From an uncultured Oscillospiraceae bacterium (GTDB taxonomy: Bacteria; Bacillota; Clostridia; Oscillospirales; Oscillospiraceae): a stretch of DNA of 7,067 bases. The DNA lies in the NCBI GenBank assembly GCA_905234005.1, contig CAJOFW010000063.1, forward strand, positions 1 through 7,067. Direction: 5' to 3'. The translations under genes and the position numbers were made by a program. The notes beneath the pieces are model-generated. The model worked only from the letters and a program-made list of their open reading frames with translations, did no database searches and was not told the origin of the DNA. This document shows positions 1 to 5,825 of the stretch, piece after piece; position 1 is the first letter of the stretch, and each line of letters begins with the position of its first letter.

Positions 1-100
1 AAGTATCAAAAAGAACTTTGTATTCGCTTCGAAAAGATTGCGTTTCCAAGGCTTTGCGCCCGGTAACGAAACAAATCTTTTAATTTGAGAACAGTATCAG
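1..100 (+). repeat. Intergenic repeat, copy A (partial at the window edge)
   Basis: This stretch matches the reverse complement of 5899-5999. Over 101 aligned columns I count 13 mismatches and one single-base gap, about 86% identity. The best-conserved core is the GGCTTTGCGCCCGGTAACGA segment. The copy starts at the window edge with AAGTATC. In copy B that heptamer is the end of a hairpin arm, so copy A probably continues to the left. One frame is open through the repeat and stops at 86-88 (residues KKNFVFASKRLRFQGFAPGN in the middle), so it could be the tail of an upstream plus-strand gene. However, the mismatches between copies show no third-codon-position bias (5, 3 and 5 at positions 1, 2 and 3), which argues against selection as protein. 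It is not a known IS as far as I can tell. Confidence 0.85.
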
Positions 101-173
101 GCGAGGCGGCGGGGGGCTGAATCATTGCCATGTAATTCATGCGGCAGCAAAAGCGGTTTTCTCCGTTTGGCGA

Positions 174-264
174 CATCCGGGACAAGACAATCGCCCGAAC
201 AGTGCGTTCGGCGCATTGTTCGGACGATTGTTATGGCTCCGGCAAATCGACTGGTCCCGGCATG
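174..264. other. Long imperfect hairpin (candidate structured RNA)
   Basis: An inner stem pairs 187-206 with 212-231. ACAATCG pairs with CGATTGT, then after one C/A mismatch CCGAACAGTGCG pairs with CGCATTGTTCGG with a single G-U, around a 5-base loop at 207-211. An outer stem pairs CCGGGAC (177-183) with GTCCCGG (254-260), and CAT (174-176) with ATG (262-264) across one bulged C. Weaker colinear complementarity continues outward: 161-165 with 282-286, and 141-146 with 294-299. Nineteen pairs in the inner stem with a short loop are hard to explain by chance. Strand and function are unknown, and no family is recognised. Confidence 0.6.
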
Positions 265-353
265 GACGCGTTTCAAATGACCGGAGTGATCATTGCCGCG
301 CCGCACGTTTGCCCCGTCATGGGCGAACAAGGCGGCTTTGGGGCGATATCATC

Positions 354-377
354 GCGGCGATACATCGGCATCGCCGC
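354..377. other. 8-bp perfect hairpin in the gene-free stretch
   Basis: GCGGCGAT (354-361) is the exact reverse complement of ATCGCCGC (370-377), with an 8-base loop. No T-tract follows on either strand, so it is not an intrinsic terminator. A second compact near-palindrome, AGCCGCG-C-CGCGGCT, lies just downstream at 401-415. Confidence 0.45.
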
Positions 378-439
378 ATACATAGTGCCCTGCGTTACGG
401 AGCCGCGCCGCGGCTGCAGGCACAATCGCGGAGCGCGCA

Positions 440-495
440 CAGCGGGCGGGCGTGTGATCGCCCGCCCGCTGCGGCACGCCGTTTCGGGCGTTTTT
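440..495 (+). terminator. GC-rich stem plus small T-tailed hairpin (possible terminator)
   Basis: CAGCGGGCGGGCG (440-452) pairs perfectly with CGCCCGCCCGCTG (459-471) around a 6-base loop. Directly after it, ACGCC (476-480) and GGCGT (487-491) form a short stem running into five Ts (491-495) on the plus strand. Together they look like a plus-strand terminator, but no plus-strand gene is recognised upstream inside the window. On the minus strand the 13-bp stem lies 3' of the small gene at 523-666 but has no T-tract after it, so it would be a poor terminator for that gene. Confidence 0.4.
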
Positions 496-522
496 CGGAC
501 GCTTTTCTCCCGGACGGGAGCG

Positions 523-666
523 TCACACCGGCTTCACGGCCGGGCCTGCGGCCGGGGCCGCGGTATGGCGTGTCAGCTCCTGCTCCACGGCCTTGAGCAT
601 ACCGATCGCGGCCACGGTCAGCGCCGCCGTCAGGCCGAAGCCGAGAAGGATGGCCTTTGTTCTCAT
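523..666 (-). CDS. Small single-pass membrane protein, 47 aa, function unknown
   Basis: The encoded protein begins MRTKAILLGFGLTAALTVAA. Two positive residues (Arg2, Lys4) precede a hydrophobic segment at about residues 5-24, which would be one transmembrane helix or an uncleaved signal anchor. A short charged stretch follows (KAVEQELTRH), then a Pro/Ala-rich tail ending VKPV. The start is fixed by a strong ribosome binding site, AAAGGAGGG, six bases upstream of the ATG at 666. A longer upstream extension of the same frame has no such signal and would run across the neighbouring gene's leader. The gene is divergent from the ybaK-chrA operon and may share a control region with it. I do not recognise a family. 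The good start signal and sensible topology suggest a real gene, but the small size leaves doubt. Confidence 0.65.
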   Translation of the reverse strand: MRTKAILLGFGLTAALTVAAIGMLKAVEQELTRHTAAPAAGPAVKPV

Positions 667-687
667 CGTCGTCCCTCCTTTTTGAAG

Positions 688-715
688 TTGCATTTTTCCG
701 GATTCGTGGTATGAT
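688..715 (+). promoter_or_regulatory. Sigma-70/SigA-type promoter for the ybaK-chrA operon
   Basis: A TTGCAT -35 box (688-693) and a TATGAT -10 box (710-715) are separated by 16 bases. The TGG just before the -10 fits an extended TGn element. Transcription would start near 722, giving a leader of about 60 bases. The -10 sits inside an imperfect palindrome, GGTATGATCGTACC (708-721), which could be an operator. The leader also contains ACAATCC...GGATTGT (734-740 and 748-754), a 7-bp inverted repeat with a 7-base spacer. Confidence 0.6.
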
Positions 716-726
716 CGTACCAGAAA

Positions 727-757
727 AATATGAACAATCCTACCGTCGGATTGTGAA
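727..757 (-). promoter_or_regulatory. Weak candidate promoter for the small membrane protein
   Basis: On the minus strand, TTCACA (757-752) resembles a -35 box and CATATT (732-727) a -10 box, 19 bases apart. The -35 is close to consensus, but the -10 is mediocre and the spacing long. If real, it overlaps the leader of the divergent ybaK gene, so the two transcripts would be antisense to one another over a few tens of bases. Confidence 0.25.
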
Positions 758-781
758 CATTTACGCTCAGGAGGCACACCC

Positions 782-1261
782 ATGACCATCGACCAGGTAC
801 GCCTGTTTCTCGCGGAACGCGGCTTCCTCGACCGGCTGCGCGAGTTCGAGCAGTCCACCGCGACGGTCGAGCTGGCGGCCGAGGCCCTCGGCGCCGCGCC
901 CGATCAGATCGCGAAATCCCTCGCGTTTTACAGGGACGACGGCGCGGTGCTCGTCGTCGCCGCCGGAACGCGGCGCGTCGACAACCGCAAATTCAAGGAT
1001 CAGTTCGGCGTCAAGGCCCGGATGCTCTCGGCGGAGGACACCGAGCGGCTGACCGGCAACGCCCCCGGCGGCGTGTGTCCGTTTCTGACGCCGGACGCGG
1101 TGCGGGTCTGGCTCGACGTGAGCCTGCGCGACCACGAGACCGTCTACCCCGCCGCCGGCAGTCCGCACAGCGGCGTGGCGCTGTCGTGCGCGGAGCTGGA
1201 GGCGCTCGTCGAGCCGGACGGCTGGTGCGACGTGTGCAAGCCCCTCGAGGCGGCGACATGA
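782..1261 (+). CDS. YbaK/EbsC-family aminoacyl-tRNA deacylase
   Basis: The 159-residue product has the size and pattern of a stand-alone YbaK/ProX-domain editing protein. Such proteins hydrolyse mischarged tRNA in the cytoplasm, classically Cys-tRNA(Pro) for YbaK. Visible landmarks are the EALGAAPDQIAKSLAF segment, whose Lys45 sits at the family's conserved lysine, the GGVCPF loop (residues 96-101) and the C-terminal AGSPHSGVALS strand-turn (about 125-135). The tRNA specificity cannot be read from the sequence, so no gene symbol is given. The start at 782 has AGGAGG at 769-774 with seven bases of spacing. It is the first gene of an operon, and its TGA stop overlaps the ATG of chrA-1 (ATGA at 1258-1261), which implies translational coupling. 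Pairing with a chromate-type transporter is unexplained; the deacylase may serve stress-related translation quality control. Confidence 0.88.
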   Translation: MTIDQVRLFLAERGFLDRLREFEQSTATVELAAEALGAAPDQIAKSLAFYRDDGAVLVVAAGTRRVDNRKFKDQFGVKARMLSAEDTERLTGNAPGGVCPFLTPDAVRVWLDVSLRDHETVYPAAGSPHSGVALSCAELEALVEPDGWCDVCKPLEAAT

Positions 1262-1821
1262 ACGGTGAAACCACCGGCGCAAGGCTCTACGCCGCGCTGT
1301 TCCGGGCGTTTTTTCGCGTCGGCATCCTGACGTTCGGCGGCGGCTACGCGATGCTGCCCATCCTGCGCCGGGAGGTCGTGGAGACGAACGCCTGGTGCAC
1401 GGACGAGGAGCTGGCGGACTACTACGCCGTCGGCCAGTGCACGCCCGGCATCATCGCGGTCAACACGGCGACGTTCATCGGCTATAAGCTTGCCGGCGTC
1501 CCCGGCGGCGTCTTCGCGACGCTGAGCCTGACGCTGCCGAGCTTTGTCATCATCCTTATCATCGCGTCGCTGCTCAAAAGCTTCGCCGACTATCCGGTCG
1601 TCGTCAACGCCTTTGCCGGCATACGCGTCGCCGTCGTGGCGCTCATCTTAAACGCCGTCCTGAAGCTCATGAAATCCTCCGTCGTCGACAAGCTCACGTG
1701 GTGCGTCTTCGCCGCCGTGCTGCTTGTGACGGTGCTTTTCGGCGTTTCGCCCGTGATCGTCGTTGTCGTATCGGGCGCCGTCGGCGTCGCGGCGAAGGTG
1801 TGGGGGGAGGCGCGGAAATGA
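1258..1821 (+). CDS. chrA: Chromate transporter family protein, first half-size subunit
   Basis: This is a 187-residue hydrophobic protein of the short-chain CHR (ChrA) family. An N-terminal FFRVGILTFGGGYAMLPILR segment (residues 18-37) carries the family's FGGG motif. It is followed by the TPGIIAVNTATFIGY motif (62-76) and several membrane helices (about 82-105, 113-137, 147-180). Half-size CHR proteins are usually encoded as adjacent pairs and work together in the inner membrane, in characterised cases exporting chromate; the natural anion here is unknown. The start at 1258 is chosen because the family's conserved part begins a few residues later, the ATG overlaps the upstream stop, and GAGGCGG (1247-1253) can act as ribosome binding site. 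The same frame is open further upstream, but that translates as Arg/Ala-rich out-of-frame ybaK. The gene ends in an ATGA overlap with the second subunit. Confidence 0.9.
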   Translation: MNGETTGARLYAALFRAFFRVGILTFGGGYAMLPILRREVVETNAWCTDEELADYYAVGQCTPGIIAVNTATFIGYKLAGVPGGVFATLSLTLPSFVIILIIASLLKSFADYPVVVNAFAGIRVAVVALILNAVLKLMKSSVVDKLTWCVFAAVLLVTVLFGVSPVIVVVVSGAVGVAAKVWGEARK

Positions 1822-2393
1822 CCCTGCTTCTGCTCTACTGGGAGTTTTTCAAGACCGGCCTGTTCGCGGTCGGCGGCGGTCTTGCGACGCTGCCGTTTCT
1901 CTACGAGATGGGCCCCCGCACGGGCTGGTTCACGGCGCAGGACGTCGCGGATATGCTCGCGGTATCGGAGTCCACGCCCGGGCCGATCGGCGTCAACATG
2001 GCCGTCTACACCGGCTATACGACCGCCGGCGTATGCGGCAGCGTGTGCGCCCTGCTCGGCCTCGTCACGCCGAGCATCGTCATCATCGTCGCGATCGCCG
2101 CGTTTCTGAAGGCGTTCCGGCAGAACAAATACGTAAACGGCGCGTTCTACGGCATCCGTCCGGCCTCGACGGCGCTGATCGCCGCCGCCGGCGTGACCGT
2201 CGCGCTCGGCGCGCTGACGCTTCCCGACCGGTTTTCCGGCCTCGCCCGCTTCTGGGAGGCGGTCAACTGGCCCGCCGTCGTCCTGTGCGCCGCCGTCGCC
2301 GCCGCGAGCCGCAAATGGCCGAAGCTGCACCCCGCCGTGTTCATCGGCCTGTGCGCCGTCGTCGGCGCTGTCCTCCGCTTCGGCGGCGCGTGA
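1818..2393 (+). CDS. chrA: Chromate transporter family protein, second half-size subunit
   Basis: This 191-residue protein is a diverged paralogue of the preceding one. It has the matching landmarks FFKTGLFAVGGGLATLPFLY (residues 10-29) and STPGPIGVNMAVYTGY (52-67), then hydrophobic segments at about 70-97, 117-133, 150-163 and 173-188. It starts two residues before the conserved core, at an ATG overlapping the upstream stop, with the purine-rich GGGGGGAGG (1802-1810) as binding site. Known half-size CHR pairs from Bacillus-type bacteria are needed together for chromate resistance and have opposite membrane topologies, so this pair probably forms a heteromeric transporter. The FGGG of the first subunit is VGGG here, and the TPGII is TPGPI. 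This fits two specialised halves rather than a recent duplication. It is the last gene of the operon. Confidence 0.9.
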   Translation: MTLLLLYWEFFKTGLFAVGGGLATLPFLYEMGPRTGWFTAQDVADMLAVSESTPGPIGVNMAVYTGYTTAGVCGSVCALLGLVTPSIVIIVAIAAFLKAFRQNKYVNGAFYGIRPASTALIAAAGVTVALGALTLPDRFSGLARFWEAVNWPAVVLCAAVAAASRKWPKLHPAVFIGLCAVVGAVLRFGGA

Positions 2394-2416
2394 GCGGCTC
2401 TCCGAACGGAGGCCGC
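2394..2416 (+). terminator. GC-rich hairpin right after chrA-2, without a T-tract
   Basis: GCGGC-T-CTCC pairs with GGAG-GCCGC around a GAAC loop: nine base pairs with one bulged T, beginning at the base after the chrA-2 stop. No T-run follows (GTATGTGATC), so it is not a textbook intrinsic terminator. It may slow or end transcription, or protect the 3' end of the upstream mRNA. Confidence 0.35.
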
Positions 2417-2436
2417 GTATGTGATCGAATAGATCG

Positions 2437-2456
2437 TATAAAATGGTATATATACT
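2437..2456 (+). promoter_or_regulatory. AT-rich start region of the NUDIX-tldDE operon
   Basis: The 20 bases before the NUDIX start codon are strikingly AT-rich for this genome and contain overlapping -10-like boxes: TATAAA (2437-2442), TATATA (2447-2452) and TATACT (2451-2456). No Shine-Dalgarno sequence is present and no convincing -35 box is seen. A perfect 10-bp palindrome GTATATATAC covers 2446-2455. If TATATA is the -10, transcription would start at or just past the ATG at 2457, giving a leaderless or nearly leaderless message. Confidence 0.4.
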
Positions 2457-3089
2457 ATGATAGAACGGGAAAAATGGCTCCTCTGGGCCAATGAGCTGAA
2501 CGCCCTCGCCCAGGCGGGGATATACTATGGACAGAACGTCTTCGACCGCGAACGCTACGAGCGCGTCGCCGCCATCGCCGCCGAGATCGTGAGCGATTAC
2601 GCCGCGCTGCCCGTGGAGACCGTGCGCGATCTCTTCTCGAACGACGCCGGCTACATCACGCCGAAGCTCGACACCCGCTCGGCGATCATCGAGGACGGCC
2701 GCGTCCTGCTCATACAGGAGGCGGCGGGCAAATCAGCCGGCAAATGGGCGCTGCCCGGCGGCTGGGTGGAGCAGGATCTCTCCGTATACGAAAACGCCGT
2801 CAAGGAGGCGCGGGAGGAGGCGGGGCTTACCGTGGAGCCGGAGCGCCTTGTCGCCGTGATCGACCGCGACAGGCACAACGAGATCCTGTTCCCGCGCAAG
2901 ATCATCATGGTATTCGTCCTCTGCCGCCGTCTCGGCGGCGCGTTCACGGAAAACAGCGAGACCGTCCGCAGCGGCTGGTTCACCCTCGACGCGCTGCCGG
3001 AGCTTGCGAGGACAAAGACGACCGAGGAGGAGCTGCGTCTGTGCTTCGAGGCGCACGCCGACCCCCACTGGAAAACCGTATTCGACTGA
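2457..3089 (+). CDS. NUDIX hydrolase with N-terminal Nudix_N domain
   Basis: The 210-residue cytoplasmic protein starts with the helical N-terminal domain typical of one NUDIX subgroup (REKWLLWANELNALAQAGIY, residues 4-23; domain to about 65). The NUDIX fold follows (about 72-200). The NUDIX box begins GGWVEQ at residue 101 and keeps the metal-binding core KEAREEAGL (116-124, with Glu117, Glu120 and Glu121). It has Leu108 where the general GX5E pattern has Glu, and Lys116 where Arg is usual; from memory these are common variants in this subgroup. Members hydrolyse nucleoside diphosphates linked to another moiety, such as ADP-ribose-like compounds or nucleotide cofactors, but the substrate cannot be told. 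The ATG at 2457 fits the family's N-terminus, yet it has no ribosome binding site. tldD follows after 20 bases, so the three genes probably form one operon. Confidence 0.88.
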   Translation: MIEREKWLLWANELNALAQAGIYYGQNVFDRERYERVAAIAAEIVSDYAALPVETVRDLFSNDAGYITPKLDTRSAIIEDGRVLLIQEAAGKSAGKWALPGGWVEQDLSVYENAVKEAREEAGLTVEPERLVAVIDRDRHNEILFPRKIIMVFVLCRRLGGAFTENSETVRSGWFTLDALPELARTKTTEEELRLCFEAHADPHWKTVFD

Positions 3090-3109
3090 CAGGAAGGAAA
3101 TACAAACCC

Positions 3110-4495
3110 ATGCTCAACGACATCCTTACCGGGCAGAAGGCCCTCTTTCCGCCCGACGCCCACACGGAGCTTCGCGGCCAGGTGAACCGCACCCGCCGCG
3201 TCATGCTCTTGAACGGAAGCCTCATCACGAACACCCGCTCGGACGTATCCGGCGTATCCGCCCGCGTCTTCAAAAACGGCGTGTACGGCTTCTCGTCGAT
3301 GGCCGAGTATTCGGAGGACGCGGCCCGGGCCGTCCTCACCGCCGCGAGCGAGAACGCGGCGTTCATGGACGCCCACGCCGGAAACGGCGCGGCCCCGCTG
3401 CCGCCGGTCGGCGGCGGCGTCCGCACGCTCGAGCGCGACATCACGGACGCGGCGCAGCGGGCGTATATCGACTTTGCCCGCGCCGTGGACGAACGCGTCG
3501 CCGCCCGCTGCCCGCACATCACGGCCCGCCGCGTCGTCGTGTACGAGGACTCGATGGAGAAGCTCCTGCGCGTATCCGAGGGCTGCGACGCCCACGCGAT
3601 CTATCCCCGCTGCTACTGCTACGTGTTCCTGACGGCGGAGACGCCCCAGGGCGCGCCGGTGGAGCTGTTCACGGTCGTCGGCGGCTCCGGCGTATTCGGC
3701 GACAACTTCGCCGACCCCGCCGCGATGGACGCGAAGCTCGACGAGCTGTACGAGCACATCTGCCAGAAGCGGGAGGGCGTCTACGCCGACGCCGGCGAAC
3801 GCACGGTCGTGCTCGGCGGCTCGATGACGGGCATGCTCTCCCACGAGGCCGTCGGCCACACGGTCGAGGCCGATCTCGTCCTCGGCGGCAGCGTCGCGGC
3901 GCACCGCCTTCACAAACGCGTCGCGAGCGATCTTGTCACGATGACCGACTTTGCCCACACCGCGTTCGGCGCCCCGACGCCGCTGCCCGTCTTCGTCGAC
4001 GACGAGGGCACGCCCGCCGTCGACGTCCCCCTCATCGAAAACGGCGTCCTGACCGGCTACATGAACAGCCGCGACACCGCCCGCCGCTTCGGCATGACGC
4101 CCGGCGGAAACGCACGGGCGTGGCTGTTCTCGGACGAGCCGCTCATCCGTATGCGCAACACGGCCATCCACCCCGGCACAAGCCGGCTCGAGGATCTGAT
4201 CGCCTCGGTGGACGACGGCTACTACCTCGTCAGCTCCGGCAACGGCCAGGCCGACACGACCGGCGAGTTCATGTTCGGCGTGACGATGGGCTACGAGATC
4301 AAAAACGGAAAGCTCGGCCGGGCGCTGCTCGATACGACCGTATCGGGCGTGGCGTTCGAGATGCTCAAGACCGTGGACATGGTGTCCGACGAAATCGTAT
4401 GGGCAAGCTCGGGCTTCTGCGGCAAAAAGCAGCCGATGCCCGTCGGCATGGGCGGCCCCGCCCTGCGGTGCAGGCTGATGATCGGAGGCAGATGA
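3110..4495 (+). CDS. tldD: TldD-like zinc metallopeptidase subunit
   Basis: The 461-residue product matches the TldD subunit of the cytoplasmic TldD/TldE protease, which in E. coli trims the leader of microcin B17 and degrades the unfolded antitoxin CcdA. The zinc motif HExxxH is HEAVGH at residues 245-250. The third ligand is probably Cys437 in GFCGKKQPMPVGMGGPALR, which lines up with Cys454 of E. coli TldD. Other family marks are the N-terminal half with VFKNGVYGFSS (53-63) and the GNGQADTTGEFMFG stretch (377-390). The length is normal. The start at 3110 follows AGGAAGG (3091-3097), and no upstream ATG in the frame has a better signal. The stop is one base before the tldE start, so the two subunits are co-translated. 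No peptide substrate gene is visible nearby. Confidence 0.95.
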   Translation: MLNDILTGQKALFPPDAHTELRGQVNRTRRVMLLNGSLITNTRSDVSGVSARVFKNGVYGFSSMAEYSEDAARAVLTAASENAAFMDAHAGNGAAPLPPVGGGVRTLERDITDAAQRAYIDFARAVDERVAARCPHITARRVVVYEDSMEKLLRVSEGCDAHAIYPRCYCYVFLTAETPQGAPVELFTVVGGSGVFGDNFADPAAMDAKLDELYEHICQKREGVYADAGERTVVLGGSMTGMLSHEAVGHTVEADLVLGGSVAAHRLHKRVASDLVTMTDFAHTAFGAPTPLPVFVDDEGTPAVDVPLIENGVLTGYMNSRDTARRFGMTPGGNARAWLFSDEPLIRMRNTAIHPGTSRLEDLIASVDDGYYLVSSGNGQADTTGEFMFGVTMGYEIKNGKLGRALLDTTVSGVAFEMLKTVDMVSDEIVWASSGFCGKKQPMPVGMGGPALRCRLMIGGR

Positions 4496-4496
4496 T

Positions 4497-5807
4497 ATGC
4501 AAAATATGCAAAAGCTTCAATCCATCGCGCAGTTCATTCTGGACGAGGCCGTCCGCCTCGGCGCGGACACGGCCCAGTGCAGCGTCATGGAGACGCGGAC
4601 GCTCGAATTCAACGTCGACGGCGGGGCGTTCTCGCTGCTTCGGACGCTGTTTGACCGCTACGTATCGGTCACGGTGCTCCGCGCCCACCGGCAGGGCAGC
4701 GTGACGGTCAACCGCTTCGACGAGGACGCCGTCCGGGCGGCGGTCGCGGACTGTCTCGCGGCGGCGGACGGCGCGGAGCCGGACGAGGCCCGCGAGTACG
4801 CCCCCGGCCCGGTCGAGCGCGATTTCACCCTCGGCACGCCGGAGCCTGACCGCGAGGCGCTGTTTGCGCGCACACGCGAATTCATGGGCGACGCGGCGGC
4901 GCGGCACCCGAAGCTTCTCATGGAGCAGCTCATCACGTACCACCACCGCACGCAGAAGGTCTATATGAACACGAACGGCGTCACCTACCGCACGCTGTCC
5001 GGCAGCTACGAGCTGGGCATGACCTACTCCGCCCACGACGGCGAGGAATCGACCGCGATGTACGGCGGCTCGCTCACGACCCGGACGCTTGACCGCCCGT
5101 TCATCGACTGCGCCCTGATCGACCGGGAGATGGGCGAGGTGGAGGCCCAGCTCGGCGCGACGCCGCTGACGGGCAAATTCACCGGCACGGCGGTCTTCGC
5201 GCCGCAGTGCCTCGCCGGGGACGTGTTCGCGCAGGCGCTGTCGAACTTCGCGTCCGACACGGCGCTGCTCGAGGGCACAAGCCCGTGGCGTGACAGCCTC
5301 GGCAAGCCCGTCGCGGACGAACGCGTCACCCTCGCCCTCGCCCCGAACGACGACCGGCTCGTGAGCTTCCAGCGCTACACCGGCGAGGGCTACCCGGCGG
5401 AGGACTGCCACATCCTCAAAAACGGCGTGCTGGAGAGCTTCTGGCTCACGCAGTACGGCGCGAACCGCACGGGCTTTACACGCGCCGGCAACACGTCCCT
5501 GTCCATGATCGTCGAGCCGGGCGACGCCCCGCTTGCGGACATCATCGCGGGCATAGAGCGCGGCGTCTATCTGATGCGCTTCTCCGGCGGCCAGCCCGCC
5601 GCCAGCGGCGAATTCTCCGGCGTCGCGAAAAACGGCTTTCTCATCGAAAACGGCCGCCTGACCCGGCCGCTGACCGAGACGATGATCAGCGGAAACCTCG
5701 CCGATATGCTCCGAAACGTCCGCGCCGTCAGCCGCGAGACCCTGTCCGACGGCGACGTCGTCATGCCCTACATGGCCTTCGACGGCGTGACCGTCTCGGG
5801 AAAATAA
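4497..5807 (+). CDS. tldE: TldE/PmbA-like partner subunit of the TldD/TldE peptidase
   Basis: The 436-residue protein is a structural homologue of TldD that lacks any HExxxH motif, as expected for TldE (PmbA). It builds the chamber and substrate-binding face of the heteromer without binding zinc. Recognisable family segments are the N-terminal ARTREFM-MEQLITYHHRTQKVYMNTNG region (about 124-161), the TRAGNTSLSMIVEPGD region (about 330-345) and the C-terminal SGEFSGVAKNGFLIENGR (370-387) and GNLADML (399-405). The ATG at 4497 is preceded by GGAGG (4484-4488) inside the end of tldD with eight bases of spacing; the second ATG at 4506 is too far from it. It is the last gene of the operon, and a strong terminator begins 19 bases after the stop. 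Confidence 0.94.
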   Translation: MQNMQKLQSIAQFILDEAVRLGADTAQCSVMETRTLEFNVDGGAFSLLRTLFDRYVSVTVLRAHRQGSVTVNRFDEDAVRAAVADCLAAADGAEPDEAREYAPGPVERDFTLGTPEPDREALFARTREFMGDAAARHPKLLMEQLITYHHRTQKVYMNTNGVTYRTLSGSYELGMTYSAHDGEESTAMYGGSLTTRTLDRPFIDCALIDREMGEVEAQLGATPLTGKFTGTAVFAPQCLAGDVFAQALSNFASDTALLEGTSPWRDSLGKPVADERVTLALAPNDDRLVSFQRYTGEGYPAEDCHILKNGVLESFWLTQYGANRTGFTRAGNTSLSMIVEPGDAPLADIIAGIERGVYLMRFSGGQPAASGEFSGVAKNGFLIENGRLTRPLTETMISGNLADMLRNVRAVSRETLSDGDVVMPYMAFDGVTVSGK

Positions 5808-5825
5808 AATTCACCCCGATTGATA

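Larger units (their letters stand above)
101..522. other. Gene-free, hairpin-rich intergenic stretch
   Basis: I see no convincing gene in these 420 bases. The open frames that cross it have no ribosome binding site, an amino-acid make-up dominated by Arg, His, Cys and Ala, and no recognisable domain. What it does hold is a dense series of inverted repeats: a long stem at 174-264, an 8-bp stem at 354-377, a near-palindrome at 401-415, a perfect 13-bp stem at 440-471, and a small stem with a T-tract at 476-495. ATCATTGCC also occurs twice directly, at 121-129 and 289-297. It could be a structured RNA, a decayed mobile element or simply a terminator region for a gene left of the window. The sequence alone does not decide. 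Confidence 0.6.

Noticed and set aside
523..666. The 47-residue protein as a RiPP precursor for TldD/TldE
   Set aside because: It is a membrane-helix protein without a leader/core pattern, lies in a different transcription unit, and no modifying enzyme is nearby.
139..714. 191-codon plus-strand open frame over the hairpin-rich stretch
   Set aside because: It has no ribosome binding site, no domain and biased composition, and it overlaps the better-supported minus-strand small gene.
1075..1257. Longer N-terminus for chrA-1
   Set aside because: The extra residues are an Arg-rich out-of-frame reading of the deacylase gene; the ATG at 1258 fits the family start and the ATGA overlap.
2651..4171. 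506-codon open frame on the minus strand across the NUDIX and tldD genes
   Set aside because: It is an antisense shadow in GC-rich DNA: Arg/Val/Ala/Asp-rich, no binding site, no domain, and the plus strand encodes two well-recognised proteins.
4365..5411. 348-codon minus-strand open frame opposite tldE
   Set aside because: Antisense shadow with low-complexity composition; the plus strand is clearly TldD/TldE.
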